From positions 496,001-560,000 of the forward strand of contig CAWGLN010000001.1 in NCBI GenBank assembly GCA_963823435.1: DNA of 64,000 nucleotides, given 5' to 3'. Positions 27,102-37,218 of the stretch are shown piece after piece. Made by a program: the position numbers and the translations under genes. Origin of the DNA: CAKZML01 sp963823435. GTDB lineage: Bacteria > Pseudomonadota > Gammaproteobacteria > Steroidobacterales > BM003. Under the pieces are notes generated by a model. That model searched no databases and had not been told where the DNA came from. It saw only the letters and a program-made list of their open reading frames with translations. Within the stretch, counting starts at the first letter, position 1. Every line of letters begins with the position of its first letter.

Positions 27102-27752
27102 TCAAAAGAAAAAACTAAAGCTCAAGGTTCCCTGCAGATTATGCGTGGTCTTCTCTTCGCCGCTAATGTCTATATCGAACATATAATCTCGGACATCGAG
27201 ACTAACGGCCAGGTAGTCCGTCGGTAATACCTTCACACCGAACCCGAAATTGATGGTGAAGTGACTGTCTTCGGCAAAGTCGGTCGTGCCCAGGCCACCG
27301 ATAAGGTATACAACACTGTTAAGCGCGCGCTTGGAGCCGAAGAATACCTCGCCGGGAAACAGGTTGTACCCCAGTGACAGGTCGTAATAGCCAAGATTCC
27401 GGTCACTCAACAACACGGCGCCGCCACCGAGTTTTTCAAAGCTGGAGGTTCCCACCTCGGTCACGCCATAGCTAAGCTCAGCGAAAAACGACTCGCTGAT
27501 GTGGTAGCCCAGTCGGGCTCCGTAAACGAGGTTGGTCTCAAAATCCTCGACGCTCATCAAGCCGATGAAACCGGTGATTTCAAAATCTTCCGTGTCTATT
27601 GCCGCAACATCGATATCTCTGCGCTCAACAGCGGGGTCTATCACTTCGGGCGCCGCGCCCGACTCCTGGGCCCACACACTGGCGACACCCAGGCTCAGGA
27701 ATGTAACGAACCCGGCTATGATCAGAAAAATACTGCGAATCCTGCTTTCCAT
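27102..27752 (-). CDS. outer membrane beta-barrel domain-containing protein
   Basis: This 216-residue exported protein has a signal peptide (about 1-28, ending SVWAQE), an acidic linker, then alternating amphipathic strands (YGARLGYHISESFFAELSYGVTEVG, LGYYDLSLGYNLFPGEVFFG, FTINFGFGVKVLPTDYLAVSLDVRDYMF). It ends with the aromatic-rich terminus LSFSFFF. That matches the short eight-stranded barrel family often seen in myxobacterial and gammaproteobacterial TlpA/TPR clusters. It overlaps the SH3-protein gene upstream by 31 bases, an unusually long coding overlap that implies translational coupling. Confidence 0.86.
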   Translation of the reverse strand: MESRIRSIFLIIAGFVTFLSLGVASVWAQESGAAPEVIDPAVERRDIDVAAIDTEDFEITGFIGLMSVEDFETNLVYGARLGYHISESFFAELSYGVTEVGTSSFEKLGGGAVLLSDRNLGYYDLSLGYNLFPGEVFFGSKRALNSVVYLIGGLGTTDFAEDSHFTINFGFGVKVLPTDYLAVSLDVRDYMFDIDISGEEKTTHNLQGTLSFSFFF

Positions 27753-28459
27753 TCGTCCACATCCTCGTTTTCATTCCGGTCACTGAGAACCACGTAGCTC
27801 TTGTACTCCAGCCGCACGATGAAGCGGCGTGACAGATAGGAGCTAATCCCGACACCAACTATTGCAGTCTGGTCATCGCGGTCGGGTGTCTGCGCCAAAC
27901 TCGCCTTTGGCTCTATATGGATTAGCCCGGTCCCCAGCGAGAAAAATGGTGAGGCACGCCACTCCGGCACAAAGGTATGCACGATATTCGCACTAAAACC
28001 CCAGCCATCGGAAAAATTACCCAAAATTTGTGACGCGTTTAACTCTACCGACAAATGGCGGGAGAAGCGGTACGAGCCATAACCCGTATAGGAGGTGGCT
28101 CCTCCGAAATCACCGGCCAGCAAGCCCCATTCCCAGCGGCGTTTGTCGAACGCCTCCCTGCCTGCGTCTGGAAAATCCGTTGGTTTGCCGGACGGCTGCA
28201 AGGTTAGCTGCATTTGGTCACGGCTGGCCCACCCCTCGCGTCCATCGGGGCCAACAACCTTGAACCAGTCGGTACGTCGTTTCAGAATGCCAACCTGGTC
28301 TCCCCTTTCGATAATCTGGGTGATCGGATAGCCAGAACCGGGACCGGTATGCAATTCAATATAGGGGTCCGCTACCACTACACGCTGCACTTCATCTTCC
28401 GCCGCAGCACTGGCTGACAGCAGCATTAATCCAATGGCCAGCCAGACTCCTCGCTTCAT
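27722..28459 (-). CDS. SH3 domain and outer-membrane barrel fusion protein
   Basis: This 245-residue exported protein has a signal peptide (1-20). A bacterial SH3 domain follows (ADPYIELHTGPGSGYPITQIIERGDQVGIL through RTDWFKVVGPDGREGWASRDQM). The C-terminal half is beta-barrel-like (GGATSYTGYGSYRFSRHLSVELNASQ, VEWRASPFFSLGTGLIHIE-type strands) and ends FAVFF. The SH3 part may bind peptidoglycan, anchoring the barrel. Its C-terminus resembles the adjacent 27102-27752 barrel, so the two may be related by duplication. The start at 28459 touches the stop of the HzsA-like gene. Confidence 0.84.
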   Translation of the reverse strand: MKRGVWLAIGLMLLSASAAAEDEVQRVVVADPYIELHTGPGSGYPITQIIERGDQVGILKRRTDWFKVVGPDGREGWASRDQMQLTLQPSGKPTDFPDAGREAFDKRRWEWGLLAGDFGGATSYTGYGSYRFSRHLSVELNASQILGNFSDGWGFSANIVHTFVPEWRASPFFSLGTGLIHIEPKASLAQTPDRDDQTAIVGVGISSYLSRRFIVRLEYKSYVVLSDRNENEDVDEWKAGFAVFF

Positions 28460-31125
28460 CAGTTCACCGGCGCCTCGAAGGGATTATTGTAGTACTGCGC
28501 GCCCAGGTCCAGCCACTCGGATATCAGCCGCAATTCCTGTTCGCTCAACCATCCTGGATGATTGCCGTTGGCGCCAAAACGTGTGAAAAAGGCAGGACGA
28601 TTGTTTGCACCGGCTGCAGTGAGCGGAGATCCAATCGGCTCAGGCTCCAGAATCGGGTCGCCATTGGCGTCGACGTTACCCTGATCAGTTAACACGTCCT
28701 GAACAGCGCCATCGCGTATTTCTTCCCGGAAGTCCCCGAACAACAGCTCCCGATAGGAAACGAAATGCAGTACCTGTGCTGCAGATGCGTTACTGGTGAG
28801 CTCAAGCTGGCCGCGATCTACCGGGTCAATCAACTGGTCCATAGCGTCCCGCAATGCGTGGCAATTTGTACAACGATAATTATCGGTCTCCAGCATGGTA
28901 ACCGGATCGATGACCGGACGCGAGACATCCCACAAAGGTTGAATGTGGGTTTGGTAATTAATCAGGACCCGGCAATCTGCGGTCCAGGGAAAACAGTCAA
29001 AGATTTCCGGTCGCGGCGTCAGTAGCAAATCCGCATAGCGCACACTGAAGGGATCATCAACTGGCCGACCAGCATCGGGCGGATAGGTCCAGACATCCGC
29101 ATATACCAGGTCAACACTCGGAGTAAGGCTAGCGGGGTCAGCGTTGGCACGGGCTTCTGCCATCGTGTCGCCGATATTGATTGTCGGATAGGCCAGCGGA
29201 TCGGTATTTGCGAATGGCACGCCGTTGCCAGCGGCGCCCGCATAGACGGATGCAAACGCGTCATCGCGACCATGCGACACGCCCACGGCATTGTCATGGC
29301 AGCCGTTGCAAGAGAGCGTTTCACCAGGTCTTACCTGGACCCAGTTCTGATGGCGGCGGCCCAGGCGTCGACCCGCCTTATCGGTCACATCAAAGGTAAT
29401 TGGCACATCCGCCGGGATCTTGATCATCACCGAGCCATCCGGCTCCACGGGCGCATAGCCGACGATCTCGCGCATGCCAAATTGGACAGATACCCCGAAG
29501 GCCGAATTGTCGAAATCAAGGGTTTCCTCATCAGGGATCCCGACTGCCTTATAGAGTCGCAGGAAACGTGCGGGTCGCTCATCCGCCAGGGTGAGAGCAG
29601 GATCCGCCAGCGAAGCTATGTCCGGCACAGCTGTGTCGACACCACTCACATCGTAGACACTGCGAATCTTGAGAATACCGGCGTCTTCACTGACCAGGGC
29701 TGGATCGAACAGACCTGACAAGGCGCCATCCACGATAGTCGCGGGACGCGGGCGCGGCTGCGCGACAGCTACATCGGTGTAGATAAAACCCGGCTCGGCA
29801 ACAACAATGGGCAACTGCGTATCACTGCCGAGGTTATAGGCCCAGATGCCATAGGCCGGTTGCGCCTCAACAGCCAGCGGATTCTGCAGATTTGTATCGG
29901 TGCAGGGAAGCAACGGCGACACTGTGCCGGGCGCAGCCAGGGGATCAATGATCTGCAGCTGACAGAGACTCCAGCTCACGAACGCACGATTGGTACCGTC
30001 CCAAAGAGGCCATGCTGAAGCAAATCGCCCACCGGGGGATATTCCGGGAACAGTGCGCACATCATTAATCGTAGCCGACTCCTGGGCCGGGCCACTGAGC
30101 ACGCCCTGATTGACCAGGCTCGGCTGGGTATTATTCAGGTAGTTGGCAGTATCAATGACTACCAGGTCGCCACCCTCGCTGGTTCCGCTGAAGGGCTGAA
30201 GCATGGCCATGATCCGGCCATCCGGCATTTCGCGAGGCTTGATGAATTGCACGGTCGAGCCGTTTGTTCCGGTGGTATGGCTGTCCGCGCCATACAGCAA
30301 CTGCAAATCGGTTCCATCAGGATTAGCGTGGTACAGACTGACTGCATTGCTACCCAGCATGCCATCCCAGCGGGAGAACATGACACGACCGTTATCCAGA
30401 ATGAACGGATACAGGTCGTGACTCTGATTAAACGAAATCTGCGTCAGGTTGTCGCCATCATCATCCATGACGTGCAGCACGAAAGCCGGCTCACGCTGGT
30501 CCTCGTCGAGTGCCGCGAATTGTGGCTTGCCTTGGTCCAGCAGCTTCGCTGCAGACCGATTCTGCCGGGTCGAGCTAAATAGAATTCGGCCATCCGGCAG
30601 GTACACGGGCGAAATATCATGACCTTCTTCAGCTGTAATATCATCGAGCAGAATCCTGCGCGTGCTTGCGCTGGCGACATCGTATTCCCAGATATTCCAG
30701 GTTGGCTGATCCTCGTCATCAGCATCCGGATCCATCGGGCCGCGCAACGAAAACAGAACTCTTGTCCCGTCATAAGACACGGAAACATCACGGACATCAC
30801 CCAGCCCATTGGTTATTGAACCGGTGAGATTGGTTTCAGGGGCGCTTACAGAAGCCCTTACACGCATATAAAGGTCGGCGCCAAATTGCACAGTCAGCAG
30901 TTCACGAAAGTCGTTCTGCTGAATCAACCCCTGGTTATCGAGCGGTACCGGTCGCTTGACGTAGAACATCGGATAGTCGACCACCACCGGGTCGGGGTCC
31001 TGACCTTCGCCAAGACTTATGCCGCTGTCACCGCCACAGCTTGATAGCGCCGGCAGCAACAAACCTAGCAAGAGGATTCTGAGGCCGGCCACAAGTGCCG
31101 ACGTTTTATTTCGCGCCCAAATCAT
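28459..31125 (-). CDS. HzsA-related diheme lipoprotein with PD40-type propeller
   Basis: This 888-residue lipoprotein starts at ATG 31125, where GGAG sits seven bases upstream; the longer in-frame start at 31233 is less likely. The signal sequence ends ALSSCGGD. A propeller-like middle has PD40-type motifs (DVSVSYDGTRVLFSLRG, SPVYLPDGRILFSSTRQ, VMFSRWDGML). Two c-type heme motifs follow: CNGCH in the C-terminal third and CTNCH nearer the end. The layout resembles the HzsA-type proteins found outside anammox bacteria, with no evidence that hydrazine is involved. It leads the minus-strand redox cluster and diverges from the heme-protein genes on the plus strand. Confidence 0.87.
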   Translation of the reverse strand: MIWARNKTSALVAGLRILLLGLLLPALSSCGGDSGISLGEGQDPDPVVVDYPMFYVKRPVPLDNQGLIQQNDFRELLTVQFGADLYMRVRASVSAPETNLTGSITNGLGDVRDVSVSYDGTRVLFSLRGPMDPDADDEDQPTWNIWEYDVASASTRRILLDDITAEEGHDISPVYLPDGRILFSSTRQNRSAAKLLDQGKPQFAALDEDQREPAFVLHVMDDDGDNLTQISFNQSHDLYPFILDNGRVMFSRWDGMLGSNAVSLYHANPDGTDLQLLYGADSHTTGTNGSTVQFIKPREMPDGRIMAMLQPFSGTSEGGDLVVIDTANYLNNTQPSLVNQGVLSGPAQESATINDVRTVPGISPGGRFASAWPLWDGTNRAFVSWSLCQLQIIDPLAAPGTVSPLLPCTDTNLQNPLAVEAQPAYGIWAYNLGSDTQLPIVVAEPGFIYTDVAVAQPRPRPATIVDGALSGLFDPALVSEDAGILKIRSVYDVSGVDTAVPDIASLADPALTLADERPARFLRLYKAVGIPDEETLDFDNSAFGVSVQFGMREIVGYAPVEPDGSVMIKIPADVPITFDVTDKAGRRLGRRHQNWVQVRPGETLSCNGCHDNAVGVSHGRDDAFASVYAGAAGNGVPFANTDPLAYPTINIGDTMAEARANADPASLTPSVDLVYADVWTYPPDAGRPVDDPFSVRYADLLLTPRPEIFDCFPWTADCRVLINYQTHIQPLWDVSRPVIDPVTMLETDNYRCTNCHALRDAMDQLIDPVDRGQLELTSNASAAQVLHFVSYRELLFGDFREEIRDGAVQDVLTDQGNVDANGDPILEPEPIGSPLTAAGANNRPAFFTRFGANGNHPGWLSEQELRLISEWLDLGAQYYNNPFEAPVN

Positions 31126-31321
31126 TTCATTTCTCCGCAAGCCAATCCTCCAGAGCCCTTGCCCTTCCTCACTTAAATAATGAGTCAGGGGTCTCCGTGA
31201 CGCTGACCCTGACATAACGTAGTACAGAACCAAATATGCAAACCGCGAACCCCGTCACAGATAACCACCCCGCCTACAGGGTCTACTGCACCTGCGGAAT
31301 ACACCTACGGGAATTGCTTAC

Positions 31322-32540
31322 ATGGGAAATCAGCACACCGGACCAGGCACGGCACGCAAAGCGGGCCTTCCTCTGACAACAGTTATCGCGACAATCGCGC
31401 TGGCATCAGTATGGTCGTCAGCCTGCTTTGCGGATTCACGCGAACAGGCAAAGCGCATGCATGATCGTTTAGCCGGCACACCTCCGGGTGAGTTGGTACT
31501 TGCAGCCATGGCAGCGGATATCGACAACAATGATCCTCAGGCAGCGGCCATGCGCGCCATGAACGATCCTGCGTTCTATAACGTCACTCTGAAGAACTGG
31601 GCGACCCCGTGGACCAATCGTGATCGCACTGTGTTTGCGCCACTGAATGACTACAGCGCGACTGTTATCGGCATGGTTCGAGACGACGTTGGCTTTGATC
31701 AGCTGCTAAGCGCGAACCTGGTTTATCACGCCAATGGTGCGGTGGTTAACGGCGCCAGCCCGCCAAACTACTCTCCCGCCAATAACGCTCACTATGAGTG
31801 GCTGGAAGATAACGGCGCCAATCTGCAAGCTGTCCTGGTGTCTGGCACGCAAACCCAGATTTCGGGTCTGGATGCGAGCGCCACCGCCGGGGTAATGACG
31901 ACCCGCGCCGCCGCAGCAGCTTTCTTCGTGGCTGGCACCAACCGGGCGATGTTCAGGTTCACGTTGCTCAATCACATGTGTACGGATCTTGAGCAGGTAA
32001 AAGACCCCACCCGTTCACCGGATCGAATTCGGCAGGACGTGTCCCGCAGCCCCGGCGGCGACAGTCGACTATTCCAGAACAATTGCGTTGGCTGTCATAC
32101 CGGCATGGATCCGATGGCCCAGGCGTTCGCCTACTACAACTTCAATGAGGCCAGCGGCCGGCTTGAGTACACAGCCAAGCATCGTGCAGCCAAAGTATTT
32201 TATCAACGGTGAGACCTTCAGCCCCGGTTATGTGACTCCCGATGACAGTTGGGACAACTACTGGCGTACCGGCCCGAACTCGCTGCTCGGCTGGAGCACG
32301 TCTCCATCATTGCCGGGCAGCGGCAATGGCGCCAAATCAATGGGCGAAGAACTGGCTGGCAGCCGGGCGTTTGCGAGCTGCCAGGTAAAGAAGGCGTTCA
32401 GGCTTGCCTGTCTGCGTGATCCGATCGACGGCGCGGATCGGCAGAAAGTCAGCGATATGACCGACATGTTCACCACCAGTGGTGGCTATCTGATGAAACC
32501 GGTATTTGCAGAAGCCGCCGCTTACTGCATGGGCCAATAG
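31322..32540 (+). pseudogene. exported protein with one c-type heme motif, single frameshift
   Basis: The first frame starts at ATG 31322 with a signal peptide (ending SACFADS) and runs through SREQAKRMHDRLAGTPPGELVL and AFYNVTLKNWATPWTNRD to a CVGCH heme motif at about 32088-32102 (NNCVGCHTGMDPMAQAF). It stops at 32212. The conserved remainder (VQPKYFINGETFSPGYVTPDD to AAAYCMGQ) is in another frame and ends at 32540. Dropping one base near 32174 gives a continuous EYTPSIVQPKYF. The whole product of about 405 residues would be a periplasmic monoheme protein. It begins a divergent three-gene set with the LamG and DUF1501-like genes. Confidence 0.8.
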
Positions 32541-32548
32541 GAAACGGG

Positions 32549-35056
32549 ATGATGAAATTACTGAAACCATTTCGTGTCACCCCTGTAATAGCGGCTGCGG
32601 CATTATTGTTGCTTGAACGCTTGCGGTGGCGGTGCTGAAACTCAAGAAAACCCACCTACTACGGTTGCACCATCATCAACCTATTCCGGACCGGCGCCGA
32701 GCTTTCCGGATGTGCAGTCATTTCGCGTCAACCTGTGGGAAAATATTCGTGGCGGCGATCGCTGCGGGGCCTGTCACAACGCGGGTGGTCAGTCGCCGGA
32801 ATTCGCACGCAGCGATGACGTAAACCTTGCTTACGCCGAAGCGCTGCCGCTGGTGGATCTGGAAAACCCCACCAGTTCGCGGCTGGTCGCCAAGGTGGCC
32901 GGTGGCCACAATTGCTGGATCGGCACCGACGCGCCTGCCGTGCAGGCCTGCGCCAACACCATGATTACCTGGATCGAGAACTGGGCCGGTAGCAGCGGTA
33001 GTAGTAGCGGCCGACAGATCGTGCTGACGGCACCAACCCTGGTGAATCCGGGAGACAGCAAGGCATTTCCATCGAGTTCAGCTGGATTCGATCCGATCTA
33101 TCAAATTCTGCGTGCCAATTGCGTCGGCTGTCATACAGCCGACTCACTTACACCGCAGAGACCCTATTTCGCCGGGGAAGATCGCGACGGCGCCTATGAA
33201 GAGGCCAAGCCGAAGATCAACCTGGACGAACCCGCGCAGTCACGACTGGTTCTTCGGTTACGCAACGAATTTCATAATTGCTGGACCGATTGCCAGTCTG
33301 ATGCAACCACCATGCAGACGGCGATCGAAAATTTCTCGGCTTCAATCACCGCCGACGTAGTCAACCCTGACCTCGTCATCAGCAGGGCCATGCGCCTGGC
33401 TGACGGTATCGTTGCCAGCGGCGGCAATCGCTACGAGGCCAATCAGATCGCCCTGTGGGAGTTCAAGAGTAACCAGGGCTTCACTGCGTTTGATACCAGC
33501 GGCGTGGATCCGGCCATACACCTCTCGCTTTCCGGTGATGTCGAGTGGGTGGGTGGCTATGGCATAAATATACGCAGCGGCAAGGCGCAAGGCTCCACTG
33601 CCAGCAGCCGCAAACTCTACGATACGATTACCGCCACCGGCGAATATGCGATTGAAGCATGGGTCGCTCCGGCGAATGTCACGCAGGAAGATGCCTATAT
33701 CGTCAGCTACTCCGGCAGTGACTCGGTACGCAATTTCACACTCGGCCAGACACTGTACAGCTACGATGCCTTTAACCGTAGCAGCACGACCGACGAAAAT
33801 GGCAGTCCCGCTCTATCAACCGCGGATGCGGACGAAGACTTGCAGGCGACGCTGCAGCACGTGGTCGTCAACTTCGATCCGGTTAACGGGCGCAGAATCT
33901 ATGTGAACGGCGTGTTCACCGACGATATTGATCCAAATGCCGGTGGCGACATCGGTAGCTGGCGCAATAATTTCGCATTCGTGCTCGGCAATGAAACCTC
34001 CAGCGACCGGCAATGGCAGGGTGTTATACGCATGGTAGCCATCCACAACCGGGTGCTTACACCAGAACAGATTCCCCAGAATTTTGATGTAGGCGTCGGG
34101 CAGAAATTCTTCCTGCTGTTTTACCTGGGTGATCACATCACCACGGTACCCGAGCCCTACCTGTTGTTCGAGGTCAGCCAGTTCGACTGCTACAGCTATC
34201 TGTTCAACAAGCCGCGCTTTATCAGCCTGGATGCCAGCATCACCGACCCCGGCCCGGTAACGATTGCGGGCATGCGAATTGGTATCAACGGAGCATAGCC
34301 GATGTCGGGCAGGCATTCCAGTTAATCGATACCCGTGCGTCTTCCTTTCCGCACCCTACACGCCGGACGGCCACGTCCTGTCCAGCCAGGGCACCATTAT
34401 TCGCTCAAGAAGACCCCGGAACAGGATGAGTTCTTCCTGGGTTTTGATGTCCTCGGCGACAGCCGCAATGTGTTCGTTGAGGCTGCTACATTACCACCGG
34501 GCTCACCGCCAGACGGCGATCCGGTGCCCGATATGGCCTGCGCACATTCGAGGAAATCAATGCGTCGATGGCTACGCTTACGACGGTGAGCACGCAGAAC
34601 CCATTAGTGAGAGACACCTACCAGCGGGTCAAGCAGCAGTTACCCACGGTTGAGAATTTCGGTGGCTTCCTGGCCGCACATCAGATGGCTATTGCACAGT
34701 TGGCGATCGAGTATTGCAACGCTCTGGTTGACGACACCGGCAAGCGCGCGACTTACTGGCCAGGTTTCGGCTTCCCGGCGAATATCAATACAGCCTTTGG
34801 GCCGGCGGCCAATCGCGACCTGGTGTTCGATCCGCTGATCAATCGAATAGCGTTACCCGATGGGTTCGGCACAGGACTTGCGACCCAGCCCAGTGTGGCG
34901 GCGATGAAAGGCGAGCTGAACGCGCTAACCGATCGTCTGACCACCTGCTACAACTCCGGTACGGGTGCGGATCAATTGCGAGGCGGACGCACCAACATGG
35001 TAGTCAAGGCGGTTTGCGGCGCAGCACTTGGCAACGCAGCGATGCTGGTTCAGTAA
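32549..35056 (+). pseudogene. LamG-domain lipoprotein with two heme-c motifs, multiple frameshifts
   Basis: The parts add up to one protein of roughly 835 residues. ATG 32549 opens a signal peptide that goes out of frame at about 32611; correction yields LLLLNACGGGAE, a lipobox. The long frame then contains CGACH (about 32763) and CVGCH (about 33122) heme motifs and a LamG/concanavalin-like domain (YAIEAWVAPANVTQEDAYIVSYSG, LQHVVVNFDPVNGRRIYVNGVF). It stops at 34298. The tail continues in changing frames: VGQAFQLIDTR, TPDGHVLSSQGTII, LKKTPEQDEFFLGFDVLGDS and FEEINASMATLTTV to 35056. At least five frame changes are needed, four of them within 34290-34540. Confidence 0.78.
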
Positions 35057-35086
35057 GCCGGCACACAAGATATACAGAGGCATAAA

Positions 35087-36724
35087 ATGTTTAAGCGACG
35101 CAAACCACTGCTTCCCCACGAACCCCTGCGACTTAATAATCACAGTCGGCCGATCACACGGCGCGAATTCATCGCTCAGGGATTCATGACCGGCGCAGGC
35201 ACGCTTATGGGTGGCAGCGTATTGGGCCTGTTTGCAAATCCACGCGCAGCCTATGCCGCTCTGTCCGGCGATATCTCCACCTTGCGCGACAGTTGCGGAA
35301 TCGCGACTGCCGGCGCGGGCAAGATTCCCTTCATCTGCTTCGATCTTGCAGGCGGCGCCAATATTTCCGGCTCCAACGTGCTGGTCGGCGGTCTCGGTGG
35401 GCAGGAAGATTTTCTGAGCACCGCCGGCTACAGCAAACTCGGACTGCCGGGTGATCGCATCCCCTCGATCATGAATCCCGCTAACGGACTCAGCGATTTT
35501 GTGAATCGCGAACTCGGCCTGGCCTTTCATTCGGACAGCGCGATGCTTGCAGGCATACGGCAGAAAGTGAATATGGCCAGTGGCATTATAAACGGTGCCG
35601 TAATACCGGCTCGCTCCGACAATGACACCGGCAACAACCCGCACAATCCCATGTACGGAATTAACCGCGCCGGTGCCGATGGCGAATTGCTGACACTCAT
35701 CGGTTCGCAAAGCTCGATGTCCGGTGGCAATTCGATGCCGCCTGACGGCATGATCAACCCGGCCGTGCGACCAACCAAGGTAGACCGCACCAGCGATGCC
35801 ACCGGCCTGGTGGATACCGGCCAGCTGGTCGGCCTGCTCGATCAGTCTGATGCCGTTGCGGTAATGGAGGCGATACAGCGTATCTGCGACATGAAACTGG
35901 GACGGGTCAATACACTGATTACTGCAGATGATGTCGTCAAGGAACTGGTCAGTTGCGGCTACGTCAAGGCGGCTGATCTGGCAGATCGCTACGGCAATCC
36001 CGGCGATATCAATCCGGCGCTGGATTGCGACATCGTCGGCCCCGGTGGTGTATTCAGCCAGGCTGAATTCGACGGCGACCGCGAATTCGAAAAAACAGCC
36101 GCGATCATGAAACTGGTGGTGAATGGATACGCCGGAGCCGGCACGGTTACGATGGGTGGCTACGACTACCATACCGGCGACCGCGCGACCGGTGAATTAC
36201 GCGACCTGCGTGCAGGCCGCTGCATCGGCGCCTGCCTCGAGTACGCTGCGAACGTGGGCGTGCCGCTTATGGTTTATGTCTTCAGCGATGGTTCCGTATT
36301 CAGTAACGGCATGATCGACAACTCGGCCGACGGCGGCGGCAAAGGCGTCTGGACCGGCGACAACTCCTCGACGGCTGCATCCTTCATGCTGGTATACAAC
36401 CCGGGCAGCGCCCCGACACTGTTCACCGGCGGCAGCGACGGCAAGACCGCTGAACAGCATCAGCAGATCGGCTGGATGCGGCCCGATGCTTCGGTGGAAA
36501 CCAGCGGTACGCCTGCCGCCAACAACGTCAACCTGCTGGTGGAAACGGTCGTTCTTAACTACATGGCATTGCATGGTGAACAGAACCTGTTTGGTAACCA
36601 GGGATTTTTCCCAACTCACGGGTTGGGGAACGTCGCGCTGAGAGACAGCCTGATCGCGTTCAACCCGATTGCGCCGGGCGGTCAAATCGGCCCACCTCTG
36701 CCCAATCCTTGCACAGCAGGCTGA
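35087..36724 (+). CDS. Tat-exported DUF1501-like protein
   Basis: This 545-residue protein has a twin-arginine signal (TRREFIAQGF followed by a hydrophobic stretch to ANPRAAYA), so it is exported folded. The body resembles DUF1501/sulfatase-like proteins: FICFDLAGGANISGSNVLVGG at the start of the domain, LGLAFHSDSAMLAGIRQ, TMGGYDYHTGDRATGELRDLRAG, VPLMVYVFSDGSVF and FFPTHGLG. Such proteins are often mislabelled as general secretion proteins. It follows the LamG gene after 30 bases with AGAGG before ATG 35087. A strong terminator follows directly. DUF1501 genes typically pair with heme/DUF1800-type partners; here the partners are the two heme-motif genes upstream. Confidence 0.88.
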   Translation: MFKRRKPLLPHEPLRLNNHSRPITRREFIAQGFMTGAGTLMGGSVLGLFANPRAAYAALSGDISTLRDSCGIATAGAGKIPFICFDLAGGANISGSNVLVGGLGGQEDFLSTAGYSKLGLPGDRIPSIMNPANGLSDFVNRELGLAFHSDSAMLAGIRQKVNMASGIINGAVIPARSDNDTGNNPHNPMYGINRAGADGELLTLIGSQSSMSGGNSMPPDGMINPAVRPTKVDRTSDATGLVDTGQLVGLLDQSDAVAVMEAIQRICDMKLGRVNTLITADDVVKELVSCGYVKAADLADRYGNPGDINPALDCDIVGPGGVFSQAEFDGDREFEKTAAIMKLVVNGYAGAGTVTMGGYDYHTGDRATGELRDLRAGRCIGACLEYAANVGVPLMVYVFSDGSVFSNGMIDNSADGGGKGVWTGDNSSTAASFMLVYNPGSAPTLFTGGSDGKTAEQHQQIGWMRPDASVETSGTPAANNVNLLVETVVLNYMALHGEQNLFGNQGFFPTHGLGNVALRDSLIAFNPIAPGGQIGPPLPNPCTAG

Positions 36725-36745
36725 GCCTGGGATTTCAAGAATACA

Positions 36746-36778
36746 AAGGAGGCCCCGCGCTGCGGGGCCTCCTTTTTT
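36746..36778 (+). terminator. Rho-independent terminator after the DUF1501-like gene
   Basis: A perfect GC-rich hairpin (AAAGGAGGCCCCGC with GCGGGGCCTCC, three-base loop) is followed by a T run. It ends the plus-strand heme-protein transcript 22 bases past the stop codon. Confidence 0.94.
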
Positions 36779-37218
36779 GCTTTCAGCCTGACTCGGTTGG
36801 TTGATAAAAAGCATTTGCGAACTATGCCCTCCGCTACCGGGAGCTGATACATTAGCCAGCTCAATGCTTCAGACAGGAGCGAGGGGCGCACTAATACAAG
36901 TGTGGGTTGCAACCCCTGCAATTCGCTCAAGGTCTCCCAAAGCAGCGGTATGTGGGCTCTCGGTGATCAGGTATAAAGCCAATTATTAGCCCGAAATAGC
37001 CTCGTGCCTGCAATATCCATTATGTATTGGACCTGTCCCGAAGTGAGGCCAGATCAATCTTGCGGCGTCGCGCAGTCATGGACCAGTGAAGATGCTGTTA
37101 AATTTCTTCGAAAACCGTCCAGACGATCGGGGCTGACGGTTACAGATACAAATTGTTACACACTGGCGCCGGGCGACATGTCATTCTTAGCTGCCATAAA
37201 TACAACCTGGAGTTTTTC
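36779..37218. other. intergenic region before glutathione peroxidase, no gene seen
   Basis: About 440 bases carry only short overlapping frames without family resemblance. The promoter of the glutathione peroxidase gene must lie here. I found no recognisable riboswitch, operator or repeat. Confidence 0.4.

Noticed and set aside
31341..31372. GCACGCAAAGCGGGCC resembling part of a second c-di-GMP riboswitch
   Set aside because: The other GEMM elements and hairpins are missing, and it lies inside a coding sequence.
34925..36172. 415-codon minus-strand frame
   Set aside because: It is antisense to the DUF1501-like gene, which has a Tat signal, a ribosome site and a terminator.
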